A DNA stretch of 64,000 bases from positions 360,099 to 424,098 of the forward strand of contig NZ_AUBS01000002.1 of NCBI RefSeq assembly GCF_000429365.1, in the 5' to 3' direction. The DNA is from Pseudodonghicola xiamenensis DSM 18339. GTDB lineage: Bacteria > Pseudomonadota > Alphaproteobacteria > Rhodobacterales > Rhodobacteraceae. Under the pieces are notes generated by a model. That model was not told where the DNA came from and made no database searches. It worked only from the letters and a program-made list of their open reading frames with translations. The position numbers and the translations under genes were made by a program. Shown here piece by piece: positions 33,821-41,351 of this stretch (the stretch's first letter is position 1; each line of letters starts with the position of its first letter).

Positions 33821-35200
33821 TTATACGTCGGCCTCAGAAAATTTTGTCGGCCCCAAGACAGTTTTTTCTTTCACAGCAACCGGCAACTGCACCTCGGCAA
33901 AAAATCCGTCCTTGGCCCCCGGCAGTGGCGACACCAGGCGAAGCGCCCCTCCGGTGCGCTCGGCGATGGTCGCCACGATGGCAAGACCCAGACCGCTGCC
34001 GCCACCCTGCGTCGTGCCGCGTTCGAACCGCCGCGCCAGCCGATCCAGAACGTCACGCGGCAGCACCGGCGCCTCATTGGCGACGCTTAGCCGCCCGTCA
34101 GAGCTCAGACCGATACGGATCGGAGCACCGGGGCGCCCATGGCGCAGCGCGTTGTCAGTCAGATTTCGCAGAACAATCCCGAAAGCGTCTGGATCGAGAT
34201 CGGACAGCACCGGCCATTTCGGCAGGGTCAATTCAAGCCTGCTGTCCGGCGCTTGCCGGCCCAGATCCTGCACGATCATCTGCAGCACCGGCCTCAGATC
34301 CAATGGGTGATCGCCGCGCAGCCGCCCGCCTTCTGCCCGGGCCATCTGCATCAACCGTTCCGATACGCGGGTCAGACGCTTCAGCGTCACCTCGATGTCA
34401 TCGGCGCGGCGCCGCGCTTCGGGGTCGGCGGTCTCCGCCTTCAGGCGCTGCGCCTGGGCGATGGCCCCGGCCAGCGGCGTCCTGAGCTCATGCGCGGCAT
34501 TCGCGGCAAAGCTGCGCTCGGCATCGAAGGCGGCCCTGAGACGCACCAACAGATCATTCATCGTATCGGCCACCGGTGCGATCTCGGCAGGCAGATCCGG
34601 GGCCGGCACCTGCGACAGATCGCGTGCGCCACGCGCGGCCAACGCAGCGCGGAACCGCCGCAGCGGGCCGAGGCTGGCCCGCACGCTCAGCGTCACCGCG
34701 ATCAGCGCCACGGGAAGCGCGATCAACAGCGGCAATCCCAGCCCCATCTGCAGCTCCCGGGCCACATCTGCCCGATGCTCCAGCGGCTCAGCCACGGTGA
34801 TGCGGATACTGCCCCGCAGCGCATCGTCGTTATAAAACCGGTGTGTGGCGCTCTGCCGGAAGCCGGGGCCATCATAGGCCGGGAACACCGCCGGATCAGC
34901 GCTGTGCGATTGCAGCAGGATACGGCCCTGCCCGTCGCGCACCAGATAGGTGAAGAATTCGTCATGCGCCCGGATCGCGCCAAGCCGCTGGGTCACGCCT
35001 TCGTCCTCGCGCGCGACGATCTCGGTCGCGGCCAGGGGCAGCAGGCGCTGCGCGGTCTCCTGCAGGCTGGCGTCAAAGACCACGTCCATCTCGCGACGCA
35101 GCACCAGCGCGGTCACCGAGGCGGCGGCCAGCCACAGGATCGTCAGCACCAGCCCGATGCCGATGGCCAGCCGGGCCTGAAGACTGCGCGGCCCTGTCAT
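33821..35200 (-). CDS. Sensor histidine kinase (QseC/PmrB type)
   Basis: 459 residues. TM1 about residues 11-34 (IGIGLVLTILWLAAASVTAL), a periplasmic region of about 120 residues of the 2CSK_N type, TM2 about 154-173, then the phosphoacceptor His237 in NAAHELRTPLAGAI. ATPase boxes: N box FGIVLRNLTDNALRHG, G boxes SGLGLAIVATIAERTGG. The gene overlaps the regulator by 4 bases and, with it, lies in the middle of the redox island. Confidence 0.92.
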   Translation of the reverse strand: MTGPRSLQARLAIGIGLVLTILWLAAASVTALVLRREMDVVFDASLQETAQRLLPLAATEIVAREDEGVTQRLGAIRAHDEFFTYLVRDGQGRILLQSHSADPAVFPAYDGPGFRQSATHRFYNDDALRGSIRITVAEPLEHRADVARELQMGLGLPLLIALPVALIAVTLSVRASLGPLRRFRAALAARGARDLSQVPAPDLPAEIAPVADTMNDLLVRLRAAFDAERSFAANAAHELRTPLAGAIAQAQRLKAETADPEARRRADDIEVTLKRLTRVSERLMQMARAEGGRLRGDHPLDLRPVLQMIVQDLGRQAPDSRLELTLPKWPVLSDLDPDAFGIVLRNLTDNALRHGRPGAPIRIGLSSDGRLSVANEAPVLPRDVLDRLARRFERGTTQGGGSGLGLAIVATIAERTGGALRLVSPLPGAKDGFFAEVQLPVAVKEKTVLGPTKFSEADV

Positions 35201-35856
35201 CCCGCCCCCAGCCGATAGCCCAGGCCGCGCTCGGTCTCGATCACCCCGGCGCCCAGCTTCTTGCGCAGCCGGCTGACATGCACCTCGATGGTATTGCTCT
35301 CGACCTCGGAACCGAAGGCATAAAGCTTGTCTTCAAGCTGGGCTTTCGACAGCAATTGCCCCGGACGCTGCAGAAAGGCCTCGAACAGCGCCCATTCCCG
35401 CGCGGTCAGTGTCACCGGTCGCCCCTCGCGCAGGACCGAGCGCGCGGCCAGATCGACCTCGAGCCCGCCATGGGTGATGATCGGATTGGGATTGCCGGCA
35501 TAGCGCCGCGCCACCGATCCGATGCGCGCCGACAGCTCTGCCAGATCGAAAGGCTTGACCATATAGTCGTCGGCGCCGGCATTCAGCCCCTCGATCCGGT
35601 CGCTGATCTGGTCGAGCGCGGTGAGAATGATCACCGGCGTCACGTCCCCCCGGGCTCGCAGCACCCTGAGAAAGGGAATGCCGCGCCCGTCCGGCAGCAT
35701 GAGGTCGAGCAGCATCAGATCATAGCCTGTGCCAGAAAGCGCCTCGGTCGCGGCGTCGAGCCGGGTCACCCAATCGACAGACTGGCCGTCGCCGGCGATC
35801 TGATCGCGCACGGCGGCGCCCAGAACGGTATCATCCTCGATCAACAGAATGCGCAT
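35197..35856 (-). CDS. OmpR-family response regulator
   Basis: 219 residues from ATG 35856 (MRILLIEDD), rejecting a 23-codon upstream extension. Receiver domain: acidic Asp8/Asp9, phosphoacceptor Asp51 in LMLLDLMLPDGRG, Thr in VIILTALD and Lys in DDYMVKPFDLAELS. C-terminal winged helix: LTAREWALFEAFLQRPGQLL and NTIEVHVSRLRKKLG. Divergent from the PepSY gene, whose upstream region holds an OmpR-type direct repeat. Confidence 0.94.
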   Translation of the reverse strand: MRILLIEDDTVLGAAVRDQIAGDGQSVDWVTRLDAATEALSGTGYDLMLLDLMLPDGRGIPFLRVLRARGDVTPVIILTALDQISDRIEGLNAGADDYMVKPFDLAELSARIGSVARRYAGNPNPIITHGGLEVDLAARSVLREGRPVTLTAREWALFEAFLQRPGQLLSKAQLEDKLYAFGSEVESNTIEVHVSRLRKKLGAGVIETERGLGYRLGAG

Positions 35857-35901
35857 GCGTCCCCGGGCCTTTCCTGTTTCCCATGCCCCTAGGCGATCAA
35901 T

Positions 35902-35918
35902 CTGACAGCAAGCTGACC
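35902..35918 (+). promoter_or_regulatory. Candidate response-regulator site A
   Basis: CTGACA (35902-35907) and CTGACC (35913-35918), start-to-start 11 bp, in the divergent gap between the regulator and the PepSY gene. 10-11 bp tandem half-sites are the normal OmpR/PhoB-family arrangement. A reverse half, GTCAG, lies at 35946-35950. Confidence 0.5.
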
Positions 35919-36001
35919 GCCGCAACAGGGGGTCTTCAGGATATCGTCAGCTTGGGCTGCCATATATCATGCGAACATTGCCGCTGGACGGAGCATGCCA
36001 C

Positions 36002-36322
36002 ATGAAGAAATCGCTGGTCATCATTTCCTTTGCCGCCGTGACCGCCCTGACCGGAGCCGCGCGGGCCGGGGACGACTGCTATGTCCCCATGGCAGACTGG
36101 CAGCCCCGGGCGGCAGTGGCACAACTGGCCGAGAGCAAGGGCTGGGCCGTTCGCCGCATCAAGATCGATGACGGCTGTTACGAGATCAAGGGTCAAGATG
36201 CAGACGGTCGCCGGATCGAGGTCAAGCTGGATCCGGCCACGCTCGATGTGCTGGAGATCGAATACGAGGATGATGAACACCGACATCACGATCGCGATCG
36301 TGACCACGGCAAGGGAAACTGA
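36002..36322 (+). CDS. Small exported PepSY-domain protein
   Basis: 106 residues from ATG 36002. Signal peptide MKKSLVIISFAAVTALTGAA ending ARA, giving a mature protein of about 84 residues. A single PepSY_2-like domain: ADWQPRAAVAQLAESKGWAV then DDGCYEIKGQDADGRRIEVK LDPATLDVLEIE. Two Cys (DDCYVP, DGCYE) could form a periplasmic disulfide. The tail YEDDEHRHHDRDRDHGKGN is His/Asp-rich and may bind metal. First gene of the plus-strand side of the island. Confidence 0.82.
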   Translation: MKKSLVIISFAAVTALTGAARAGDDCYVPMADWQPRAAVAQLAESKGWAVRRIKIDDGCYEIKGQDADGRRIEVKLDPATLDVLEIEYEDDEHRHHDRDRDHGKGN

Positions 36323-36333
36323 CCCTTCCGTTC

Positions 36334-36351
36334 CTGACGCCAGGCTGACGC
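36334..36351 (+). promoter_or_regulatory. Candidate response-regulator site B
   Basis: CTGACGC (36334-36340) and CTGACGC (36345-36351): an exact direct repeat with 11-bp periodicity, about 77 bases before the Asp-rich gene. An oppositely oriented pair GTCAG/CTCAG, again 11 bp apart, follows at 36367-36382. Confidence 0.55.
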
Positions 36352-36427
36352 AGAAAATGCGCCGCCGTCAGGAAAGCCTCAGACTGCGGGTGCAAATCTG
36401 GGTCATCGGATGACAAGGAGACCCGAC

Positions 36428-36769
36428 ATGAAAAAGACCATCGCCCTGCTCGCTGCCTCGACGGCGCTGACCGCCGTGATCGCCTTGCCGGCCCTGAGCG
36501 ACACCCGCCGCCCCGACGAAGAGAAGGGGGTTTTCGCCGCTCTCTTCGGGGAAGACGGCGATGGGATGCGCCACTGGTTCGTCAGCGATGACGACGATGA
36601 CGACGATGGCGAGAAAGAGCATGGCCATTCCCGCAAGGATCGTGACGATGATGACGACGACGATGACGGCGCCCGTGGCGGCATGAACCCGGCCCCCGCC
36701 GGGACCAGCGCGCCGCCGAAAAACGGGCTGTTCGGCAGCGGCGCAGCGCCGCAGGTCCAGGTCAATTGA
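36428..36769 (+). CDS. Small exported Asp-rich protein
   Basis: 113 residues. Signal peptide MKKTIALLAASTALTAVIAL with cleavage near PALS-DT. Then a VFAALFGEDGDGMRHWFVS segment and two aspartate runs, residues 54-60 and 73-80, separated by GEKEHGHSRKDR; the end GAAPQVQVN is neutral. No family recognised. The runs suggest divalent cation binding in the periplasm. Preceded by its own direct-repeat site. Confidence 0.75.
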   Translation: MKKTIALLAASTALTAVIALPALSDTRRPDEEKGVFAALFGEDGDGMRHWFVSDDDDDDDGEKEHGHSRKDRDDDDDDDDGARGGMNPAPAGTSAPPKNGLFGSGAAPQVQVN

Positions 36770-36780
36770 CAATCAGTGGC

Positions 36781-36837
36781 CTGACAGACCCACAAAACGC
36801 TGCGACGATATCAGCGAGCCGTCAGGTCAGACTGACA
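36781..36837 (+). promoter_or_regulatory. CTGACA/GTCAG cluster upstream of DUF2271 gene
   Basis: CTGACA at 36781-36786 and 36832-36837 and two GTCAG at 36821-36830 lie in the gap before the DUF2271 gene. The same half-site as sites A and B, but spacing is less regular, so this is weaker evidence for regulator binding. Confidence 0.3.
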
Positions 36838-36879
36838 TAGTCGCGGCGACCCGCCATCCACCTTTGAAAGGCAGACAGC

Positions 36880-37350
36880 ATGAAACCCCTTCTGACCACC
36901 CTCGCCCTGACCACCGCGCTGACCGCTCCGGCGATCGCGCTGGCCCGGCCGGTGACCTTCACCACCGCCATGACGAATTACGGCGGTGACGGCGCCTATC
37001 TGGCCTATTACGTCACCGACGCCTCGGGCGCCTATGTCGGCAGCCTGTGGATGGCTGGCGGCAAGTCGAAGTATTACAAGCACCTCACCGACTGGTATCG
37101 CGCCACCGGCGGCGATACCGCCGAGATCAACGGCATCACCGGCGCCAGCGTCGGCGCCGGGCGGCAGCTTGAGATCACGCTCGATCTGGCGGATGCGCTA
37201 TTCGACGCGGGCTATACCCTGCATATCGACGCCGCGGTCGAGGACATGCGCGACAGCCCCAATGAAATTGCCGTGCCGCTGACCGCCCAAGGCGCCGGCA
37301 GCGCCGTCAAGGGCCGCCGCTATATCGCCGATTTCACCTATAAATACTGA
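36880..37350 (+). CDS. DUF2271 family exported protein
   Basis: 156 residues. Signal peptide MKPLLTTLALTTALTAPAIA-LA. A beta-rich domain with TFTTAMTNYGGDGAYLAYYV, GSLWMAGGKSKYYKHLTDW, TAEINGITGASVGAGRQLEI and the end GRRYIADFTYKY, as in DUF2271. The family is commonly beside PepSY/flavodoxin reductases, as here. Periplasmic; possibly a substrate or partner of ApbE or the reductase. Function unknown. Confidence 0.8.
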   Translation: MKPLLTTLALTTALTAPAIALARPVTFTTAMTNYGGDGAYLAYYVTDASGAYVGSLWMAGGKSKYYKHLTDWYRATGGDTAEINGITGASVGAGRQLEITLDLADALFDAGYTLHIDAAVEDMRDSPNEIAVPLTAQGAGSAVKGRRYIADFTYKY

Positions 37351-37362
37351 CGGAGGCCCGCG

Positions 37363-39570
37363 ATGCTCCGCTTCGTTCACCGCTGGCCCGGCCTGCTGGC
37401 CGCGCTGTTGCTGTCGCTGCTGGCGCTGAGTGGCGCGACGCTCTCCGTCTTTCCGGCGGCGGAGCGTCTGGCCGCGCCGCAAGCGGTGAGCGGCCAGAGC
37501 GTCGCCGATCTGGCCAGCCGGATTCAGGCCGCTTATCCCGGCGTGGAACAAATCCGGCGGGCGCCTTCGGGGCAGATCACCGCCTATTGGTTCGACAATG
37601 GCCAACCCGGCGCCGCGGTGATCGACCCGGCCACCGGCCAGGCGGCGGGATCGGCGGACCCCAATCAGACCCTGCGCTGGCTGACCAACCTGCACCGATC
37701 GCTGTTTCTGGGCGATGGCGGCCGGCTGACCATGGCGGCGGGGGCGGCGATGATGCTGGTTCTCTGCCTCTCGGGCGCGCTGCTGGTGGTGCGGCGGACA
37801 GGGGGCTGGCGGCGCTGGTTCGCCCACCTGCGCGGCCCGCTGGCCGGGCGGCTGCATGTGGAGATCGCCCGTATCGCCCTGCCGGCGCTGCTGCTCTCCT
37901 CGCTCACTGCGCTGTGGATGACCGCCTCGACCTTCGGACTGCTGCCCGAGGGCGACAGCACCCCCGCTTTTCCGACGGAGGTGAGTGGCCAGATCGACGC
38001 GCCCCTGCGCGACATGCCCCTGCTGGCCGAGACGCCGGTGTCCGAGCTGCGCGATCTATCCTTTCCCTATGCGGGCGATACCACCGACGTCTTTAGCCTG
38101 ACCACCGCCCAGGGCAGCGGATACATCGACCAGGGCACCGGCGCCACGCTGGCCTGGGCCGACTTGAGCGGCTGGCAACGGGCCTATGAGACGATCTACA
38201 TGCTGCACACCGGTCAGGGGGCCGCGGGGCTGGGGCTGCTCCTGGGGCTGATGGCGCTCGGCGTGCCGACGATGGCAGTGACCGGGGTGATCCTCTGGCT
38301 TGCGGGCCGGCGCGGACGGCCACGGATACGCCACAACGTGGCGCCGGGGCGGGCCGACACGGTGATTCTGGTCGGATCGGAAAGCGGCACCACCTGGGGC
38401 TTTGCCGCCACGCTGCAAGCGGCGCTGAGCGCTCAGGGTCACAGCATCCATGTGGCGCCGATGTCCTCTTTCCTGCCGGATCGCTATGCCCGGGCGCAAC
38501 GGCTGCTGATCCTTGCCGCCACCTATGGCGAGGGCGCCGCCCCGGCATCCGCCAAAGGGTTCCTCGACCGGCTGAAACGACTGCCGGCGCGTCCCGGCGT
38601 GGCGCTGGCCGTCCTCGGCTTCGGCGATCGCAGCTTTCCCGCCTTCTGCGGTTTCGCCGGGCAGCTGGCTGAAACGGCCCGCGCCCGCGGCTGGCAGGAA
38701 CTGATCCCCTATGACACCGTAGACCGCCAGTCATCGCAGGATTTCGCCCGCTGGGGCCGCGCCCTTGGCACCGCGCTGGGGCTGGAGCTGGAGCTGGCGC
38801 ATGTGCCGGTGATCCCGGCGAGCCTGCCGCTCAGCCTGATCTCGCGCCGCGACTATGGCGCCGAGGTGCAGGCGCCCACCGCCATCCTGCGCTTTGCCCT
38901 GCCGCCCCGATCGCTCTGGTGTCGGCTGAGCGGGCGCGGCTTCGGCCGCTTCGCCCCGGGCGACCTGCTGGGCGTGCTGCCCGAGGGTTCCGAGGTGGCG
39001 CGCTTCTATTCGCTGGCCTCCGGCTGCCGCGACGGCTTTGTCGAGATCGCGGTCAAGAAACACCCCGGCGGGCTCTGCTCGGCACAGCTGATGGCGCTGC
39101 AACCGGGCGACAGCGTGCGGGCCTTCATCCGCCGCAATCCGGATTTCCGACCCGGCCCGGGCAAGGCGCCGCTGATCCTGATCGGCGCCGGCACCGGGGT
39201 GGCGCCGCTGGCGGGTTTCCTGCGCGGCAATACCCGGCACCGGCCCGCATGTCTGATCTTCGGCCTGCGGCACCCGGACAGCGATTTCCTCTATCGCGAA
39301 GAATTCGCCACCTGGCAGCAGGACGGTCGGCTGACCCGGCTGCTGCCGGCGGTGTCGCGCGGAACAGCCCCCGCCTATGTGCAGGACCTGGTGCGCCGCG
39401 AGGGGCCCGAGCTGGCCCGGCTGATCCGCGACGGCGCCCGGGTGCTGGTCTGCGGCGGACGCGAGATGGCCAGCGGCGTCACCACCGCCTTGGCCGAGGT
39501 TCTGGCGCCATTTGGCACCACACCGACCGATCTGAAGGCAGAGGGGCGCTATGTCGAAGACGTCTACTGA
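37363..39570 (+). CDS. PepSY-TM / flavodoxin / FAD-NAD(P) reductase fusion
   Basis: 735 residues. Membrane part (about 1-315): FVHRWPGLLAALLLSLLALS, LHRSLF, GRLHVEIARIALPALLLSSL and YMLHTGQGAAGLGLLLGLMA carry four conserved His (6, 111, 165, 282), as in PepSY-TM/SidA-type flavocytochromes. Flavodoxin about 334-470: ILVGSESGTTWGFAATLQ, LILAATYGEGAAPAS. FAD about 505-600: ARFYSLASGC. NAD(P) about 603-735: LILIGAGTGVAPLAGFLRGN, ending aromatic VEDVY. It looks like a cytosolic NAD(P)H-FAD-FMN chain (as in CPR) tethered to a transmembrane unit for electron export. Confidence 0.86.
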   Translation: MLRFVHRWPGLLAALLLSLLALSGATLSVFPAAERLAAPQAVSGQSVADLASRIQAAYPGVEQIRRAPSGQITAYWFDNGQPGAAVIDPATGQAAGSADPNQTLRWLTNLHRSLFLGDGGRLTMAAGAAMMLVLCLSGALLVVRRTGGWRRWFAHLRGPLAGRLHVEIARIALPALLLSSLTALWMTASTFGLLPEGDSTPAFPTEVSGQIDAPLRDMPLLAETPVSELRDLSFPYAGDTTDVFSLTTAQGSGYIDQGTGATLAWADLSGWQRAYETIYMLHTGQGAAGLGLLLGLMALGVPTMAVTGVILWLAGRRGRPRIRHNVAPGRADTVILVGSESGTTWGFAATLQAALSAQGHSIHVAPMSSFLPDRYARAQRLLILAATYGEGAAPASAKGFLDRLKRLPARPGVALAVLGFGDRSFPAFCGFAGQLAETARARGWQELIPYDTVDRQSSQDFARWGRALGTALGLELELAHVPVIPASLPLSLISRRDYGAEVQAPTAILRFALPPRSLWCRLSGRGFGRFAPGDLLGVLPEGSEVARFYSLASGCRDGFVEIAVKKHPGGLCSAQLMALQPGDSVRAFIRRNPDFRPGPGKAPLILIGAGTGVAPLAGFLRGNTRHRPACLIFGLRHPDSDFLYREEFATWQQDGRLTRLLPAVSRGTAPAYVQDLVRREGPELARLIRDGARVLVCGGREMASGVTTALAEVLAPFGTTPTDLKAEGRYVEDVY

Positions 39571-40507
39571 GACCCGCCAGGCGCTGAACGGCCCCACCAT
39601 GGGCACCCGCTGGTCGGCGCTGGTCTTTGCGCCCGAGCCCTTCGATGCCGCGCCGGTGCGCGCGGCGCTGCAGGCCGCGGTCGACCGGGTCGATACCCAG
39701 ATGTCGCTGTGGAAGCCCGACAGCGATCTGCTGCGCCTGAACGCGGCGCCGGTGGCCGAATGGGTCGCGGTGCCGCCCGAACTGATGCAGGTGCTGCAAC
39801 TGGGGCTGACGGTCGGCGCCGCCTCGGGCGGGGCCTTCGATCTGGGCTTGGGCGATGCGGTCACCGCCTGGGGCTTCGGCCCCGAAGCGGCCGACCCCGC
39901 GCGCATCCGCGCTGCCTTGCAGGCGGACCGGCGCCCGGCGCATGAGATCCTCACGCTCGACCCCGCCGGCGGGCGCATCCGCAAGGAGGCACCGCTGCAG
40001 ATCGACCTGAACGGCATCGCCAAGGGGTTCGGCGTCGATCAACTGGCCGAGGTGCTGCGCCAGCAGGGCGTACCCGCCGGGCTGGTCGGCATCGACGGCG
40101 AGATGCGCGCGCTGGGGCTGCGCCCCGACGGCCAGCCCTGGACCGTCGCGGTCGAGGCGCCCGACCATGACCGCCGCAGCCCGCAGTCGATGCTGGCGCT
40201 GGAAGAGGCCGCCGTCGCCACCTCGGGCGATTATCGCCATTGGGTCGAGGTTGGCGGGAAACGGCTGTCGCATACCATGGACCCGCACATAGGCGCGCCG
40301 CTGCAGGCATCTCCGGCCTCGGTCACCGTTGTCGCGCCCCGCTGCGCCGAGGCCGACGCCTGGGCCACCGCGCTGATGGTGCTGGGCACTGAGAAGGGGG
40401 CGGCCCTGGCCCGCCGGATGGGGCTGAGCGCGCTATTCCTGTCGCGTGGCCCCGATGGTGTCACCCCCCTTGGCATCGGCACGCTTTTCGCTGAACCGCC
40501 GACATAG
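39551..40507 (+). CDS. FAD:protein FMN transferase ApbE-like
   Basis: 318 residues; starts inside the end of the previous gene (20-base overlap). ApbE signatures: GPTMGTRWSALVF, DTQMSLWKPDSDLLRLN, GGAFDLGLGDAVTAWGFGPE, IDLNGIAKGFGVDQLAEVLR (Mg/FAD region), LVGIDGEMRALG, and SHTMDPHIGAPLQASPASVT with the conserved His-x-x-D-P. ApbE attaches FMN covalently to Thr/Ser of partner proteins. There is no obvious lipobox. No strict D-(G/A)-x-(S/T)-(G/A)-A-T target was recognised in the neighbours. Confidence 0.88.
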   Translation: MSKTSTETRQALNGPTMGTRWSALVFAPEPFDAAPVRAALQAAVDRVDTQMSLWKPDSDLLRLNAAPVAEWVAVPPELMQVLQLGLTVGAASGGAFDLGLGDAVTAWGFGPEAADPARIRAALQADRRPAHEILTLDPAGGRIRKEAPLQIDLNGIAKGFGVDQLAEVLRQQGVPAGLVGIDGEMRALGLRPDGQPWTVAVEAPDHDRRSPQSMLALEEAAVATSGDYRHWVEVGGKRLSHTMDPHIGAPLQASPASVTVVAPRCAEADAWATALMVLGTEKGAALARRMGLSALFLSRGPDGVTPLGIGTLFAEPPT

Positions 40508-40570
40508 ACTCTGATAGACCCGTCTCCGACACCTCTCTTTCTCCAACACACAGCCAGAAGGATCGCGCCA

Positions 40571-41269
40571 ATGAGCCGCCTCAGCCATTCCGAAAATCAC
40601 ATGGTCCATCGCATCGGGTGGTTGCGCGCCGCCGTTCTGGGCGCCAATGACGGCCTTGTGTCGACCTCGAGCCTGGTGGTCGGGGTTGCCGCCGCCGGCA
40701 CCGGCGCGACCGAAGTAATGCTGGCCGGCCTTGCCGGTCTGGTCGCCGGCGCCATGTCAATGGCGGCCGGCGAATATGTCTCAGTCAGTTCGCAGGCCGA
40801 TGCGGAACAGGCCGATCTGGCGCGCGAACGACGCGAGCTTGAGGACATGCCGGAAGAAGAACTGGAGGAACTGACGATGATCTATGTCGAGCGAGGGCTC
40901 GACCGAGACCTGGCCGAACAAGTGGCGCATCAATTGACCGAACGCGACGCGCTTGGCGCCCATGCCCGCGATGAACTGGGAATTTCCGAAACGATCGCCA
41001 CCAATCCTATCCAGGCGGCTCTGGTGTCTGCACTGACCTTCTCGGTCGGTGCAGTGGTGCCGCTGATCGTGGCGATCCTGGCGCCGCCCATGCAGATTTC
41101 GCTGATCGTCGCGGTGGCCACCCTGCTGGCGCTGGCGGTTCTGGGCGGACTTGGCGCCTCGGCCGGGGGGGCCGGAATGGTGCGCGGCGCGTTCCGCGTC
41201 ACCTTCTGGGGCGCACTCGCCATGGCAGCAACGGCGCTGGTCGGCACGCTCTTCGGTGTTGCCGTCTGA
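40571..41269 (+). CDS. VIT1/CCC1-family Fe/Mn transporter
   Basis: 232 residues. N-terminal membrane helix AAVLGANDGLVSTSSLVVGV, cytosolic helical part with ERRELEDMPEEELEELTMIY, and three C-terminal helices (TFSVGAVVPLIVAILAPPMQ, LIVAVATLLALAVLGGLG, WGALAMAATALVGTLFGVAV). Acidic metal-binding region as in VIT proteins: EEELEELTMIYVERGLDRDL. Exports or sequesters iron/manganese. Follows ApbE by 63 bases. Confidence 0.85.
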   Translation: MSRLSHSENHMVHRIGWLRAAVLGANDGLVSTSSLVVGVAAAGTGATEVMLAGLAGLVAGAMSMAAGEYVSVSSQADAEQADLARERRELEDMPEEELEELTMIYVERGLDRDLAEQVAHQLTERDALGAHARDELGISETIATNPIQAALVSALTFSVGAVVPLIVAILAPPMQISLIVAVATLLALAVLGGLGASAGGAGMVRGAFRVTFWGALAMAATALVGTLFGVAV

Positions 41270-41280
41270 CACCAGGCGCT

Positions 41281-41350
41281 GGCCGGTACCTCTGCGCCCC
41301 TCACATCGCGCGGTCGCGCGTCAATCCGAGGGCGCAGAGGGCCGCCGGCC
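41281..41350. terminator. Long inverted repeat in a convergent gap
   Basis: Outer arms GGCCGG (41281-41286) and CCGGCC (41345-41350); inner arms CCTCTGCGCCC (41289-41299) and GGGCGCAGAGG (41330-41340), perfect over 11 bases. The loop contains a further CGCGCGGTCGCGCG. Lies between the convergent VIT and FMN-oxidase genes and probably acts as a transcript end for both. Confidence 0.6.
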
Positions 41351-41351
41351 T

